Under the pieces are notes generated by a model. It saw only the letters and a program-made list of their open reading frames with translations. It did no database searches and was not told the DNA's origin. A DNA stretch of 64,000 bases, from the NCBI GenBank assembly GCA_903884105.1, contig CAISDJ010000106.1, positions 1 through 64,000 on the forward strand, read 5' to 3'. Both the position numbers and the translations under genes were made by a program. The stretch is from an uncultured Pseudomonadota bacterium. Its GTDB lineage: Bacteria > Pseudomonadota > Gammaproteobacteria > Steroidobacterales > Steroidobacteraceae. Within the stretch, counting starts at the first letter, position 1, and each line of letters starts with the position of its first letter. Positions 18,936 to 28,677 of this stretch are shown one piece after another.

Positions 18936-20045
18936 ATGTTCACGGAATTCGACCAGCGGATGATGGCGCGTGCGCTCCGGCTTGCCGAGCGTGGACTGTA
19001 TACGACCGACCCGAATCCACGTGTGGGCGCAGTAATAACCGTGGGCGAGCAGATCGTCGGTGAAGGCTGGACGGATCCCGTCGGCGGTCCCCATGCCGAA
19101 GTCAATGCGTTGCGTGGTGCCGGTGCATCAAGTCGTGGCGCGACCGTTTACGTTTCGCTTGAGCCCTGTTCGCATCACGGCCGCACGCCGCCGTGCAGCG
19201 ACGCGCTGATCGCCGCAGGAGTGCGGCGTGTAGTGTGTGCGGTCGGTGACCCCAATCCGCTTGTCGATGGGAGCGGGATCAGCCAGTTGCGCACTGCCGG
19301 CATTGAAGTCGAGAGCGGCTTGCTGGCGCAGCACGCCGAGCAGCTGAATGTCGGCTTTTTCAAGCGAATGAAGCGCGGACTGCCCTATGTCACGGTCAAG
19401 GTGGCCGCAAGCCTCGATGGCAAGGTTGCGCTCAGGAATGGCGCAAGCCGCTGGATCACGGGCGAACCGGCCCGACGCGATGTACAGCGTCTGCGCGCCC
19501 GCAGTTCTGCAGTCCTCACGGGCATCGGGACGGTGCTGGCCGACGATCCGCAAATGAATGTCCGTGACCCTGGAATCGAAATGCGGGGCAGACAGCCATT
19601 GCGAGTGGTGTGCGATTCGCGGTTGCGCATGCCGTCTACGGCACGCATGCTTGTCCTTGCGGGCGCAACGCTGGTCTACACGACAGCGACCGCTGGAGCG
19701 AAGGCGTTGGAAGCAGCAGGTGCGGGTGTGCAAACCGTTCCGGCCGATGCACGGGGTTCGGTCGATCTGGCGGCAGTACTGCGTGATCTCGCAGCCCGGC
19801 ATTGCAATGAAGTGCTGGTCGAGGCAGGTCCGGTACTGTCCGGGCGCTTTCTCGAATTGGGCCTTGCCGACGCGTTGATTACGTACCTGAGTCCGATGTT
19901 GCTGGGCGGCGATGCGCGATCGATGCTGGCGCTTCCAGCCATCGACGACATGCAGCAACGGCTCGAGCTGGACCTGGTTGAGCAACGCCAACTGGGCAAG
20001 GACATCAGGTTCACGTGGAAGCCGCGCGACCGCAATCAAGGTTGA
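18936..20045 (+). CDS. ribD: Riboflavin biosynthesis deaminase/reductase RibD
   Basis: The 369-residue bifunctional enzyme carries out the second and third steps of riboflavin synthesis. The N-terminal cytidine-deaminase-like domain has the zinc site HAEVNAL and PCSHHGRTPPC. The C-terminal reductase begins near residue 150 (YVTVKVAASLDGKVAL, then WITGEPARRDVQRLR). Spacing to nrdR is 2 bp, and ribE follows after 8 bp, so the genes form one operon. No FMN riboswitch is apparent in front of this gene. Confidence 0.95.
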   Translation: MFTEFDQRMMARALRLAERGLYTTDPNPRVGAVITVGEQIVGEGWTDPVGGPHAEVNALRGAGASSRGATVYVSLEPCSHHGRTPPCSDALIAAGVRRVVCAVGDPNPLVDGSGISQLRTAGIEVESGLLAQHAEQLNVGFFKRMKRGLPYVTVKVAASLDGKVALRNGASRWITGEPARRDVQRLRARSSAVLTGIGTVLADDPQMNVRDPGIEMRGRQPLRVVCDSRLRMPSTARMLVLAGATLVYTTATAGAKALEAAGAGVQTVPADARGSVDLAAVLRDLAARHCNEVLVEAGPVLSGRFLELGLADALITYLSPMLLGGDARSMLALPAIDDMQQRLELDLVEQRQLGKDIRFTWKPRDRNQG

Positions 20046-20053
20046 TAAAGAGA

Positions 20054-20671
20054 ATGTTTACAGGCCTTGTCCAGACCATTGGCACCGTGACGCGCTGCAT
20101 TCCCAAGGGCGGTGACCTCGAAATCGCCGTCGCCGCACCAGCCGGTTACCTCGAGGGAACCGCATTGGGCGACAGCATAGCGGTCAACGGCTGCTGCCTG
20201 ACGGTGACACAGATCGTCGATGGCGCATTCACCGCCGACGTCTCTCGCGAGACGTTGTCGCTAACGACGCTGGGTAGCAACTGGGCAGCAGGGTCGCGGG
20301 TCAATCTCGAGAAGGCGCTGCGCGCCGGAGACGCACTGGGCGGCCACTATGTTACGGGACATGTGGACGGCATCGCGAGTGTCTCCACCGTGACGGACGA
20401 TGCCCGGTCGCGGCGCGTGGAGTTCGTGGTGCCGTTGAAGCTGGCCCGCTACATCGCCCGCAAGGGATCGGTGACGGTGGATGGTGTGAGCCTGACCGTG
20501 AATGGCGTGACGGAGCTCGATGCGGGTAAACCTGATGCGCGTTTCGACGTGAATCTGGTACCTCATACGCTGGACGTGACCATACTGGGAGGCTATGTGC
20601 CGGGTACCCGCGTGAACCTCGAGGTCGACATCATTGCCCGATACCTCGAACGCATGATGGGCGCATCATGA
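20054..20671 (+). CDS. ribE: Riboflavin synthase alpha chain
   Basis: This 205-residue enzyme dismutates two molecules of 6,7-dimethyl-8-ribityllumazine to riboflavin. It shows the expected tandem lumazine-binding repeats: the first starts MFTGLVQTIGTV with SIAVNGCCLTV, and the second has GGHYVTGHVDG and VTVDGVSLTVNGV. The ATG at 20054 matches the invariant family N-terminus. The stop codon overlaps the start of the next gene (ATGA), so the two are likely translationally coupled. Confidence 0.95.
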   Translation: MFTGLVQTIGTVTRCIPKGGDLEIAVAAPAGYLEGTALGDSIAVNGCCLTVTQIVDGAFTADVSRETLSLTTLGSNWAAGSRVNLEKALRAGDALGGHYVTGHVDGIASVSTVTDDARSRRVEFVVPLKLARYIARKGSVTVDGVSLTVNGVTELDAGKPDARFDVNLVPHTLDVTILGGYVPGTRVNLEVDIIARYLERMMGAS

Positions 20672-21774
20672 CGCTGCATTCCATCGAGGACATCCTGTCG
20701 GACCTGCGTGCGGGGCGCATGGTCGTGATCATGGATGACGAGGATCGCGAGAACGAAGGCGATCTCCTCATGGCGGCCGAACACGTCCGCCCCGAGGACG
20801 TCAACTTCATGGCGAGATACGGCCGCGGCCTGATCTGCCTCACGCTCACGCAAGAGCGGTGCAAGCAGTTGCGATTGCCGTTGATGGTCAGCGATACCCA
20901 CCTGGAGCACGCCACCAACTTCACCGTGTCGATCGAGGCCGCGGAAGGCGTGACGACCGGGATCTCGGCGCACGATCGTGCCCATACCATCCAGACAGCC
21001 GTCGATCCAAAGGCCGTCCCCGGAGACCTGCGGCAGCCAGGCCATATTTTCCCGTTGATGGCGCAGCCGGGCGGCGTGCTGACCCGCGCGGGGCACACCG
21101 AGGCGGGCTGTGACCTGACCCGTCTCGCAGGCTGCCAGGCAGCGGCGGTGATCGTCGAGATCCTGAATGACGACGGCACGATGGCGCGGCGGCCGGACCT
21201 CGAGAAGTTTGCAGAACACCACGGGCTCAAGATCGGCACGATCGCGGACCTGATCCGCTACCGGCTGGAGAAGGAGCGGTCGGTCGAGCGCATTGCGGAA
21301 CGCCAGATTGCCACCGAGTTCGGGCCTTTCCGGATGGTGGCCTACGAGGATCACGTCAACCAGACGGTTCACCTCGCCCTGGTTCGCGGCGACATCAGCA
21401 AGGTGGCGGCGCCGCTCGTCCGCGTGCACCTTCGGGACACGGTTCGCGATCTGGTTGGGGTCCAGCTTGAGTCGCTCGGGCGGCCGCTGCGGTCTGCCAT
21501 GGAGAGAATTGCAGCGGAAGGTTGCGGTGTCGTCGTGCTGCTTCGTCCGGCGGAGTCGCCGCGGGATCTCATGGACGCAGTCGGGGGGCTTGCATCGGCA
21601 GAGACTGCGGGCGGTGCCCGGTCGACCGGCATGAAGGTGCTCAGGACCTACGGTATCGGGGCGCAGATTCTCAAGGACCTCGGCGTCAATCGCATGCGTG
21701 TGCTGTCTGCCCCCAGGCAAATGCTTGGCCTATCGGGGTTCGACCTCGAGGTTGTCGAGTATGTCGAGAGTTGA
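20668..21774 (+). CDS. ribB: DHBP synthase RibB with inactive GTP cyclohydrolase II-like domain
   Basis: The 368-residue protein looks like RibBA. The first 200 residues are an intact 3,4-dihydroxy-2-butanone 4-phosphate synthase (MDDEDRENEGDLLMAAEHV, HTEAGCDLTRLAG). The rest aligns with GTP cyclohydrolase II, but the zinc segment reads VRVHLRDTVRDLVGVQLE where active enzymes have HSECLTGD and RCDCG. All three zinc cysteines are lost (to Asp, Glu and Leu). The domain should lack cyclohydrolase activity, as in other gammaproteobacterial RibB hybrids, and may be structural. A separate ribA is expected elsewhere. The start overlaps the ribE stop. Confidence 0.92.
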   Translation: MTLHSIEDILSDLRAGRMVVIMDDEDRENEGDLLMAAEHVRPEDVNFMARYGRGLICLTLTQERCKQLRLPLMVSDTHLEHATNFTVSIEAAEGVTTGISAHDRAHTIQTAVDPKAVPGDLRQPGHIFPLMAQPGGVLTRAGHTEAGCDLTRLAGCQAAAVIVEILNDDGTMARRPDLEKFAEHHGLKIGTIADLIRYRLEKERSVERIAERQIATEFGPFRMVAYEDHVNQTVHLALVRGDISKVAAPLVRVHLRDTVRDLVGVQLESLGRPLRSAMERIAAEGCGVVVLLRPAESPRDLMDAVGGLASAETAGGARSTGMKVLRTYGIGAQILKDLGVNRMRVLSAPRQMLGLSGFDLEVVEYVES

Positions 21775-21822
21775 GGATCTGATCCCCGCTATACTGCGCG
21801 CCTGCCCATCCGGACCGCGAAT

Positions 21823-22299
21823 ATGGACAACGTGAAAATCATTGAAGGCGACCTGCAGGTCCGTGACCTGCGGTTTGCCATTGCCGCCACGCGCTTCAAC
21901 CAGTTCATTGTCGACCAGCTGGTGCTGGGCGCCATCGACATCCTCAAACGCCATGGTGCGAGCGACAAGCAGCTGGAGATCGTGAAGGTTCCCGGCGCCT
22001 ACGACCTGCCGCTCGTGGTTCGGAAGCTCGCGATGAGCCGTCGTTATGACGCCATCGTCGCGCTCGGTGCGGTGATCCGTGGCGATACGGCCCATTTCGA
22101 CTATGTGGCAGGGGAATGTGCCGGCGGCCTTGCGCGCGTATCCCATGACACCGGCGTGCCGGTCGCCTTTGGCGTGCTGACGACTGATTCGGTGGAGCAG
22201 GCCATCGATCGCGCTGGAACCAAGTCCGGCAACAAGGGCGCCGATGCGGCTCTGTGCGCGCTCGAACTGGCCAACCTGCTCAGGCGACTCGAGTCTTGA
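21823..22299 (+). CDS. ribH: 6,7-dimethyl-8-ribityllumazine synthase
   Basis: This 158-residue enzyme condenses the products of RibB and RibD into lumazine, normally in an icosahedral or pentameric shell. Conserved segments are [43 protein letters not shown] and the [15 protein letters not shown] region. A TATACT hexamer at 21790-21795 in the short gap after ribB could be an internal promoter. The stop codon overlaps the TTG start of nusB by three bases. Confidence 0.95.
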   Translation: MDNVKIIEGDLQVRDLRFAIAATRFNQFIVDQLVLGAIDILKRHGASDKQLEIVKVPGAYDLPLVVRKLAMSRRYDAIVALGAVIRGDTAHFDYVAGECAGGLARVSHDTGVPVAFGVLTTDSVEQAIDRAGTKSGNKGADAALCALELANLLRRLES

Positions 22300-22778
22300 G
22301 CCAACCTGCACGCAAGTCGGGGCGAGGCAGTCGAGCTCGCAGCGTGGCGCGGAAGCTGGCGATGCAGGCGCTGTACCAGTGGCAGCTCACGGGGCAGTCA
22401 GCGGACGCCGCGGCAGAGATCTGCCAGCAGTTCGTCACGAGCGAGGACTATGCAGGCGCCGACGCGGAATACTTCGCGGACATCGTCCAGAACTGCATTT
22501 CCCGCAATGCCGAACTCGATGCCGTGCTTGGAGGGTACGCGGACCGACCCGTCAGCCAGATCGATCCAGTCGAGCGGGCGATTCTGTGGTTGGGACTGTA
22601 TGAGCTCGTTGCCCGGCTGGATGTCCCTCACCGCGTCGTCATCAATGAAGCGGTCGAACTCTCGAAGAAGTTCGGCGCTACGGACGGCCACAAGTACATC
22701 AACGCTCTGCTCGACCGGGCTGCGCGCGAGCGCCGTGTCGAGGTGGCACCCCGCGTGGATGCGGGTTCGGGTGCCTGA
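22296..22778 (+). CDS. nusB: Transcription antitermination protein NusB
   Basis: The 160-residue RNA-binding protein joins NusE/S10 on boxA in ribosomal RNA antitermination. Family signatures are [20 protein letters not shown] near the N-terminus and [29 protein letters not shown] near the C-terminus. The likely start is TTG at 22296, inside the ribH stop (TTGA), giving [12 protein letters not shown] as the basic tail. Longer frames run into ribH. The linkage to ribH and thiL is widespread in Proteobacteria. Confidence 0.93.
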   Translation: MSQPARKSGRGSRARSVARKLAMQALYQWQLTGQSADAAAEICQQFVTSEDYAGADAEYFADIVQNCISRNAELDAVLGGYADRPVSQIDPVERAILWLGLYELVARLDVPHRVVINEAVELSKKFGATDGHKYINALLDRAARERRVEVAPRVDAGSGA

Positions 22779-22814
22779 CGACCCCGCCGGAACCCAACCG
22801 GGCTCGGCTGCAAC

Positions 22815-23804
22815 ATGACCTCGGCTATTCCTCCCGGCGAGTTCGAGATCATCGCTCGCTACTTTTCCAGGGCGAGCCGGCGCAGTGATGTGCTGCTGGG
22901 AATCGGGGATGACGCGGCGCTGCTGCAAGTGCCGTCCGATCGTCGTCTCGTTGCCGCGATGGATACGCTTGTCGAGGGCGTCCACTTTCCGGTGGGTACG
23001 GGCGCACGCTCCATCGGACATCGTGCGCTTGCCGTCAACCTCAGTGATCTGGCTGCGATGGGCGCCGAGCCCGCCTGGGCGCTCCTGTCCCTGTCGTTGC
23101 CCGAATCGAATGCCGAGTGGTTGGCAGAATTCTCGAAAGGGTTGCACGACCTGGCGCAGCGTTACAACGTTGCCCTGGTCGGCGGCGATACTGTCAGGGG
23201 GCCCCTTGTCATCACTGTACAAGTCCTGGGCTTCATCGAAGCGGGACCCGCGTTGACCCGAGGTGGTGCCCGTCCTGGCGATCTGATCTATGTGTCGGGC
23301 ATTCCGGGAGAAGCGGCTGCGGGGCTCGCGGTCATCCAGGGCCAGACTGTCGAGGGTGAAGACAGCGAGTTGCTGCGGCACCGATTCAACTGGCCGGAGC
23401 CGAGAGTGCAACTCGGCCAAACGCTCCGGACGCTCGCGTCCGCTGCCATGGATGTCTCGGATGGGCTGCTTGGGGATCTCGGCAAACTGTGCCAGGCCAG
23501 CGCCTGTTCGGCGCAACTCGAGCTGGAGCGTCTGCCTGCATCGCCTTCCATGCGGGCGTTGTTCGATGTTGCTGCATCCGAGCGCTTCGCGCTCTTGGGT
23601 GGCGATGACTACGAACTCCTGTTTACGGTCGCCGCAGGGCGAGTCCCTGAATTCGAAGCGCTTGTCCAGAATACGGAGCCCGGCTGTACTCGAATTGGTC
23701 GTATCACGCAGCGTGATCCGGGGCAGGCTGTCGTGCAGTGCTTGCGCGACGGGCGAGCCGTGGTGGTTCCGGCAACCGGATACGACCATTTCTCGAAAGC
23801 CTGA
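22815..23804 (+). CDS. thiL: Thiamine-monophosphate kinase
   Basis: This 329-residue enzyme phosphorylates thiamine monophosphate to the active pyrophosphate. It carries the N-terminal GEFEIIARYF, the metal and ATP motifs LLGIGDDAALLQ, AVNLSDLAAMGAEPAWALLSL and VGGDTVRGP, and the C-terminal MDVSDGLLGDL and LLGGDDYELLFT segments. The length is standard. It sits in the rib-nus-thi-pgp operon, 36 bp after nusB. Confidence 0.95.
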   Translation: MTSAIPPGEFEIIARYFSRASRRSDVLLGIGDDAALLQVPSDRRLVAAMDTLVEGVHFPVGTGARSIGHRALAVNLSDLAAMGAEPAWALLSLSLPESNAEWLAEFSKGLHDLAQRYNVALVGGDTVRGPLVITVQVLGFIEAGPALTRGGARPGDLIYVSGIPGEAAAGLAVIQGQTVEGEDSELLRHRFNWPEPRVQLGQTLRTLASAAMDVSDGLLGDLGKLCQASACSAQLELERLPASPSMRALFDVAASERFALLGGDDYELLFTVAAGRVPEFEALVQNTEPGCTRIGRITQRDPGQAVVQCLRDGRAVVVPATGYDHFSKA

Positions 23805-23856
23805 CCAGCATGGGACGACTCTTCACAGTGCGCGGTGACCCGGGAGCGCAGTGCCG

Positions 23857-24333
23857 ATGAGATGGAGCGCCGACCCTCGCATCCTGCGCGATCCGGTGCA
23901 CCTGCTGGCATTCGGGTTCGGAACCGGCTTGAGTCCCTATGCACCCGGTACCTTTGGAACGCTGGTGGGCATCCCTTTTGTGCTGCTGATGGCGCCCCTC
24001 GGGCTCGTGGCGCAACTTGCGCTGGTGGTGGCCGGGTTCCTCCTCGGTGTCTACGTGTGTGGCGAAAGCGCGCGCCGTCTGGGCGTCCACGATCACGGAG
24101 GCATTGTCTGGGATGAGGTCATCGGCTACGCCGTCACCATGCTGGCTGTGCCTGCGGAGCCCGCCTGGCTGCTGGCAGGGTTTGCCCTGTTCCGCTTCTT
24201 CGACATCGTGAAGCCCTGGCCGATCCGGGAGGCCGATCACAGTCTCAAGGGAGGGGTCGGAATTATGCTTGATGATGTTCTCGCAGGCATTTTTGCGGGA
24301 GCGATCCTGTATCTGGTTCACCTCCTGCTCTAG
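23857..24333 (+). CDS. pgpA: Phosphatidylglycerophosphatase A
   Basis: The 158-residue inner-membrane enzyme removes phosphate from phosphatidylglycerophosphate to give phosphatidylglycerol. The family pattern is clear: LLAFGFGTGLSPYAPGTFGTL at the start, several hydrophobic helices, HDHGGIVWDEVIGYAVTML with the acidic catalytic residues, and FDIVKPWPI and DDVLAGIFAG at the end. The ATG at 23857 is preferred to the in-frame GTG two codons upstream. It is the last conventional member of the riboflavin-thiamine operon. Confidence 0.93.
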   Translation: MRWSADPRILRDPVHLLAFGFGTGLSPYAPGTFGTLVGIPFVLLMAPLGLVAQLALVVAGFLLGVYVCGESARRLGVHDHGGIVWDEVIGYAVTMLAVPAEPAWLLAGFALFRFFDIVKPWPIREADHSLKGGVGIMLDDVLAGIFAGAILYLVHLLL

Positions 24334-24356
24334 AGCCCCACGCACTGCACACAGCG

Positions 24357-25676
24357 ATGCCACCCGAACCCGTCAAAGCTTTGGTCAACGCGGTGGGGGG
24401 GGCGGATCCGCGCATCCCCGAGCGCATCGGCAAGTACACGATCGTCAAGGAAGTCGGTCGGGGCAGCACGGGCGTCGTCTATCTCTCGCACGATCCCTAT
24501 TACCGTCGCGATGTGGCCATCAAGGTCTACAACATCGAGACCACGGATGAAGATCGCGCGCGCGTCACGCGCAAGATGTTCCTGTCCGAAGCCCACATGG
24601 TCGGCATGCTGCAGCATCCGAATATCCTGCCGATCTTCGATGCCGGTGAGGAAAAGGGCCGCTACTATGTCGTCACCGAGCATGTGCACGGCGCACGCAC
24701 GCTGGCCGCCTACTGCAAGCCCGACAACCTGCTGCCCATCGACGACGTTGTCGAGATCATCTACAAGTGCGCCAAGGCGCTCCACTATTCGCACCGCCGC
24801 GGGGTCATCCACCGCGACATCAAGCCGTCGAACATCATGCTGACGCAGTCGAACGACGTGCGCATCATCGACTTCGGCATCGCCCTCGTCGCCGATTCCG
24901 ACATATCGCGGATCGAAGGCATCGCCGGCAGCCCGTCCTACATGTCGCCCGAGCAGATCCAGTCTGCCGACATCACCAACCGCTCGGACATCTATGCGCT
25001 CGGGGCCGTGATGTACGAGATGCTGACCGGGTTCCGGCCGTTCCGCGGCGGCAACCTGTCGAAGCTGTTGCATCAGATTGTCTACGCGACCGCACAGCCG
25101 ATCCACACGCTGCGCTCAGGCGTTCCGGAGGAACTTGAGGACGTTGTCGTCAAGGCGCTGCAGAAGGATCCGGACAACCGCTTTCTGAACGGCCAGGACC
25201 TGGCGGGTGCCCTCACGCGCGTGCACCAGAAGCTGCGTGAGAGCTACGCCAAGCTGGATCGACAGGAACAATTCTCGATCCTGAGGTCCTTGAAGTTCTT
25301 CCATGACTTCTCCCAGGCGGAGATCATGGAGGTGCTGCGCGCCAGCCATTGGCAGGACTATGACCTGAGCGACGAGATCGTGCGTGAAGGCGAGATGGAC
25401 GACCGCTTCTACGTCATCGTCTCGGGCAAGGTCGCCGTGATGCGCAACGGCAGTACGGTGGGCGAACTCGATACCGGCGACTGCTTTGGCGAGACGAGTT
25501 ACCTGCGTGGAGCAAAGCGGCTGGCGACCATCAAGGCGCTGTCCGACGTGACGGTCATGAAGGTCAGCTCTACGTTGCTGGAACAGGCATCCGCCTCCTG
25601 CCAACTGCGCTTCAACAAGGTATTCCTGAGCAACCTGATCGGACGGCTGCAGAGCGGTGACAGGGCCGGAACCTGA
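24357..25676 (+). CDS. Ser/Thr protein kinase with C-terminal cyclic-nucleotide-binding domain
   Basis: The 439-residue protein has a complete Hanks-type kinase domain (about 26-290): glycine loop GRGSTGVVY, ATP lysine K56 (AIKVY), catalytic Asp154 (HRDIKPSN), Asp172 (DFG) and SPSYMSPEQ. The C-terminal part (about 310-425; SQAEIMEVLRASHW, IVREGEMDDRFYVIVSGKVAV, GDCFGETSYL) is a cNMP-binding beta roll. There is no transmembrane segment, so the kinase is cytosolic and probably tuned by a cyclic nucleotide or similar ligand. It lies 23 bp after pgpA and may be co-transcribed. No cognate PP2C phosphatase is nearby. Confidence 0.85.
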   Translation: MPPEPVKALVNAVGGADPRIPERIGKYTIVKEVGRGSTGVVYLSHDPYYRRDVAIKVYNIETTDEDRARVTRKMFLSEAHMVGMLQHPNILPIFDAGEEKGRYYVVTEHVHGARTLAAYCKPDNLLPIDDVVEIIYKCAKALHYSHRRGVIHRDIKPSNIMLTQSNDVRIIDFGIALVADSDISRIEGIAGSPSYMSPEQIQSADITNRSDIYALGAVMYEMLTGFRPFRGGNLSKLLHQIVYATAQPIHTLRSGVPEELEDVVVKALQKDPDNRFLNGQDLAGALTRVHQKLRESYAKLDRQEQFSILRSLKFFHDFSQAEIMEVLRASHWQDYDLSDEIVREGEMDDRFYVIVSGKVAVMRNGSTVGELDTGDCFGETSYLRGAKRLATIKALSDVTVMKVSSTLLEQASASCQLRFNKVFLSNLIGRLQSGDRAGT

Positions 25677-25757
25677 AAGCAGGGGCCAGCGGATGGGGGA
25701 TAGTCAGATCCCGGTCTTGTCCCCATCGTCGATCACCGTCCCCAGCCCACCTCCCTT

Positions 25758-26567
25758 CTACGCATCCTTGTTCGTTTCGATCAGCGCGTACGCCGAATGG
25801 TTGTGGATGGACTCGAAATTCTCTGATTCCACCACATAGGCGCGCACCCTTGGTTCATTGTTCAGGCGGACGGCCACGTCCCTGACGATGTCCTCGACGA
25901 ACTTGGGGTTGTCGTATGCCCGCTCCGTCACGTACTTCTCGTCGGGGCGCTTCAGGATTCCATACAGTTCGCACGAGGCTTCCTTCTCGGCGATATCGAT
26001 CAGTTCCTCAAGCCACATGTGGTCGGCGATGCGCGCGCTGATCGTGATATGCGAGCGCTGGTTGTGTGCGCCGTAGTCCGAAATGTCTTTCGAGCAGGGG
26101 CACAGGCTGGTGACGGCCACCACCACCTTGATCCACAGTTCAGCCTTGCCGGCGTGGAATTCGCCGATCAAGGCAGCCTTGTAGTCCATCAGGCTTGCAA
26201 CACCGGTGACGGGCGCCTTCTTCATCACGAAATACGGAAAGCTCATCTCGATGTGGCCGGATTCGGCATCGAGCCGCTTGGTCATGTCAGTCAGCATGCC
26301 GCGGAACGACTCGACGGAGATCTCGCGCTCGTTGCGGTTCAGGATTTCGACGAACCGTGACATGTGCGTGCCCTTGAAGTTGTGGGGCAGCGCGACATAC
26401 ATGTTGAAGTTCGCGATGGTGTGCTGGTCACCGCCCTGCCGATCCTTGACCCGCACCGGGTGGTAGATGTTCTTGATGCCCACCTTGTTGATGGGGAGCT
26501 GGCGGGTATCGGCACGGCTCTGGACGTCTTCGATCGGCAGGCCGGGACGATCGGCGGTGGTAGCCAT
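25758..26567 (-). CDS. folE2: GTP cyclohydrolase FolE2 (type IB)
   Basis: The 269-residue enzyme converts GTP to dihydroneopterin triphosphate for folate synthesis and is the metal-promiscuous alternative to FolE. Signatures include [51 protein letters not shown] with the key Cys, and the C-terminal NHSAYALI. The ATG at 26567 has AGGAG 8 bp upstream; a GTG at 26576 overlaps that site. In several bacteria folE2 is induced by zinc shortage, but I cannot see a Zur box with confidence here. Confidence 0.95.
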   Translation of the reverse strand: MATTADRPGLPIEDVQSRADTRQLPINKVGIKNIYHPVRVKDRQGGDQHTIANFNMYVALPHNFKGTHMSRFVEILNRNEREISVESFRGMLTDMTKRLDAESGHIEMSFPYFVMKKAPVTGVASLMDYKAALIGEFHAGKAELWIKVVVAVTSLCPCSKDISDYGAHNQRSHITISARIADHMWLEELIDIAEKEASCELYGILKRPDEKYVTERAYDNPKFVEDIVRDVAVRLNNEPRVRAYVVESENFESIHNHSAYALIETNKDA

Positions 26568-26739
26568 GGCATTCACTCCTCAAGGGGGTCGGGGGCGCTA
26601 ACGACGTTTCGCTGCCGCGCGCCGGGCAGATTCGAAATCGACGCGATCCGGTACGAATCAGGGTCAGGGGCGGGGCACCGACAGGACTGTCTATGCGGAC
26701 GCCCGCAGTATAAATCAAGCCTCGGGATCCTTGAGCAGG

Positions 26740-28638
26740 CTACCGTGACCCGACAGCCGCAGGCCGTTTCGTGACGCGCCACCACTGGGCGATGGTGGTC
26801 TCGAGACTGGCGGAATCGAGTCCCGCCGCTGCCAGGCATTCCTCGCGCGTGCCGTGTTCGATGAACTGGTCGGGGATGCCGATATTCAGCACCGGAAGCG
26901 CCGTTCCGTGCGCGACCAGCAGTTCATCGACGGCGCTCCCCCCCCCGCCGGCGACGACGTTTTCCTCCACGGTCACGATGGCCTCGTGCCGTCCCGCCAC
27001 TTCAAGCACCAGCGCGTCGTCGAGCGGCTTGATGAAGCGCATGTTGACCAGCGTGGCATCGAGCCGATCGGCAAGCGCGGCGCAGGCTGGCACCAGGGCG
27101 CCAAACGCAAGGATGGCAAGGCCGCTGCGGCCTTCCCGCCGGATCTCGGCTTTGCCGAGCGGGAGGGCGCACATCTGCACTTCGATCGGTGTGCCGGGGC
27201 CGGTGCCGCGCGGATAGCGCACGACGGCAGGGCGATTCAGCATGACGCCGGTGTACAGCATCTGGCGGCATTCGTTCTCATCGGCCGGAGCCATCACGAC
27301 GAGTCCCGGAATGCACCGCAGGAACGACAGGTCGAAGCTGCCCTGATGAGTGGCGCCGTCGCCGCCGACGAGTCCGGCACGGTCAACCGCAAATACGACG
27401 GGCAGATCCTGCAGCGCCACGTCATGGACCAGCTGGTCGTAGGCGCGCTGCAGGAACGTGGAGTAGATGGCAACGATGGGCAGCGTCCCTTCGCAGGCGA
27501 GGCCGGCGGCGAACGTCACCGCGTGCTGTTCGGCGATGGCAACATCGAAATAGCGGTCCGGGAAGCGACGTGAAAAATCGACGAGGCCGGATCCTTCCCT
27601 CATGGCCGGCGTAACGCCGACGATCCGCGGATCCGCCGCCGCCATATCACACAGCCATTGGCCGAAGACCTGCGAATAGGTGGGCCCAGCGGCCTTTTCC
27701 TTGAAGATCACGCCACTCTTGGCGTCGAACGGGCCGGGGCCGTGCCACTTGATGGGGTCCGCTTCGGCCGGGGCATAGCCCTTGCCCTTGCGCGTGACGA
27801 TGTGCAGGAACTGCGGCCCTTTCGCGTCTCGCAGGTTTTTCAGCGTCGACACCAGCGCACCTAGGTCGTGGCCGTCGATGGGGCCGATGTAGTTGAGGCC
27901 GAGTTCCTCGAAGATCGTGCCCGGCAGGATCATGCCCTTCATGTGCTCTTCGGAGCGTCGAGCGAGTTCCCATACCGTAGGCATCCGCTTCAGCACTTTC
28001 TTGCTGCCCTCGCGCAGGGACGCATACAGCTTGCCGGACAGGACGCGTGCGAAATAATTGGAGATCGCGCCGACGTTTTCCGAGATGGACATGTCGTTGT
28101 CGTTCAGGATGACGAGCAGGTCGACGTCGGTGCTGCCCGCGTGATTCAGGGCCTCGAAGGCCATGCCGGCACTCATGGCGCCGTCGCCGATGATGGCGAC
28201 CACTCGCCGCCGTTCTCCCGCCCGGGCCGCACCGATCGCCATGCCGAGCGCAGCGCTGATCGAGGTACTCGAGTGTCCCACGCCGAACGTGTCGTACTCG
28301 CTTTCCTTGCGCGTCGGGAAAGGAGCCAAACCATCCTTGTGCTTGATGGTCCGCAGGCGATCACGACGGCCAGTCAATACCTTGTGCGGGTAGGCCTGGT
28401 GTCCAACATCCCAGACAAGCCGGTCTCGGGGCGTATCGAAGACGTAGTGCAACGCGACCGTCAGTTCGACCGTGCCGAGGCCGGCGGCGAAATGGCCACC
28501 CATCTGGCTCACGGTTTCGATCAGGTAGCGTCGCAACTCTGCCGCGACAGGTTCCAGTTGCGCGGCAGGCAGGCGGCGCAAGTCTGCCGGAAGGTCAATA
28601 CCGTACAGCAACGGGTAAGAATCGCTCGAGTTCTTCAT
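26740..28638 (-). CDS. dxs: 1-deoxy-D-xylulose-5-phosphate synthase
   Basis: This 632-residue thiamine-diphosphate enzyme begins the MEP isoprenoid pathway from pyruvate and glyceraldehyde 3-phosphate. The ThDP motif [18 protein letters not shown] with downstream LNDNDMSIS, the pyrimidine-binding half ([19 protein letters not shown]) and [20 protein letters not shown] are all intact. It lies about 40 bp downstream of ispA on the same strand, forming the common xseB-ispA-dxs operon. Confidence 0.96.
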   Translation of the reverse strand: MKNSSDSYPLLYGIDLPADLRRLPAAQLEPVAAELRRYLIETVSQMGGHFAAGLGTVELTVALHYVFDTPRDRLVWDVGHQAYPHKVLTGRRDRLRTIKHKDGLAPFPTRKESEYDTFGVGHSSTSISAALGMAIGAARAGERRRVVAIIGDGAMSAGMAFEALNHAGSTDVDLLVILNDNDMSISENVGAISNYFARVLSGKLYASLREGSKKVLKRMPTVWELARRSEEHMKGMILPGTIFEELGLNYIGPIDGHDLGALVSTLKNLRDAKGPQFLHIVTRKGKGYAPAEADPIKWHGPGPFDAKSGVIFKEKAAGPTYSQVFGQWLCDMAAADPRIVGVTPAMREGSGLVDFSRRFPDRYFDVAIAEQHAVTFAAGLACEGTLPIVAIYSTFLQRAYDQLVHDVALQDLPVVFAVDRAGLVGGDGATHQGSFDLSFLRCIPGLVVMAPADENECRQMLYTGVMLNRPAVVRYPRGTGPGTPIEVQMCALPLGKAEIRREGRSGLAILAFGALVPACAALADRLDATLVNMRFIKPLDDALVLEVAGRHEAIVTVEENVVAGGGGSAVDELLVAHGTALPVLNIGIPDQFIEHGTREECLAAAGLDSASLETTIAQWWRVTKRPAAVGSR

Positions 28639-28677
28639 CTAGCGTCAGTTTACACCGTACTGCCGGCCCGGATGGCC

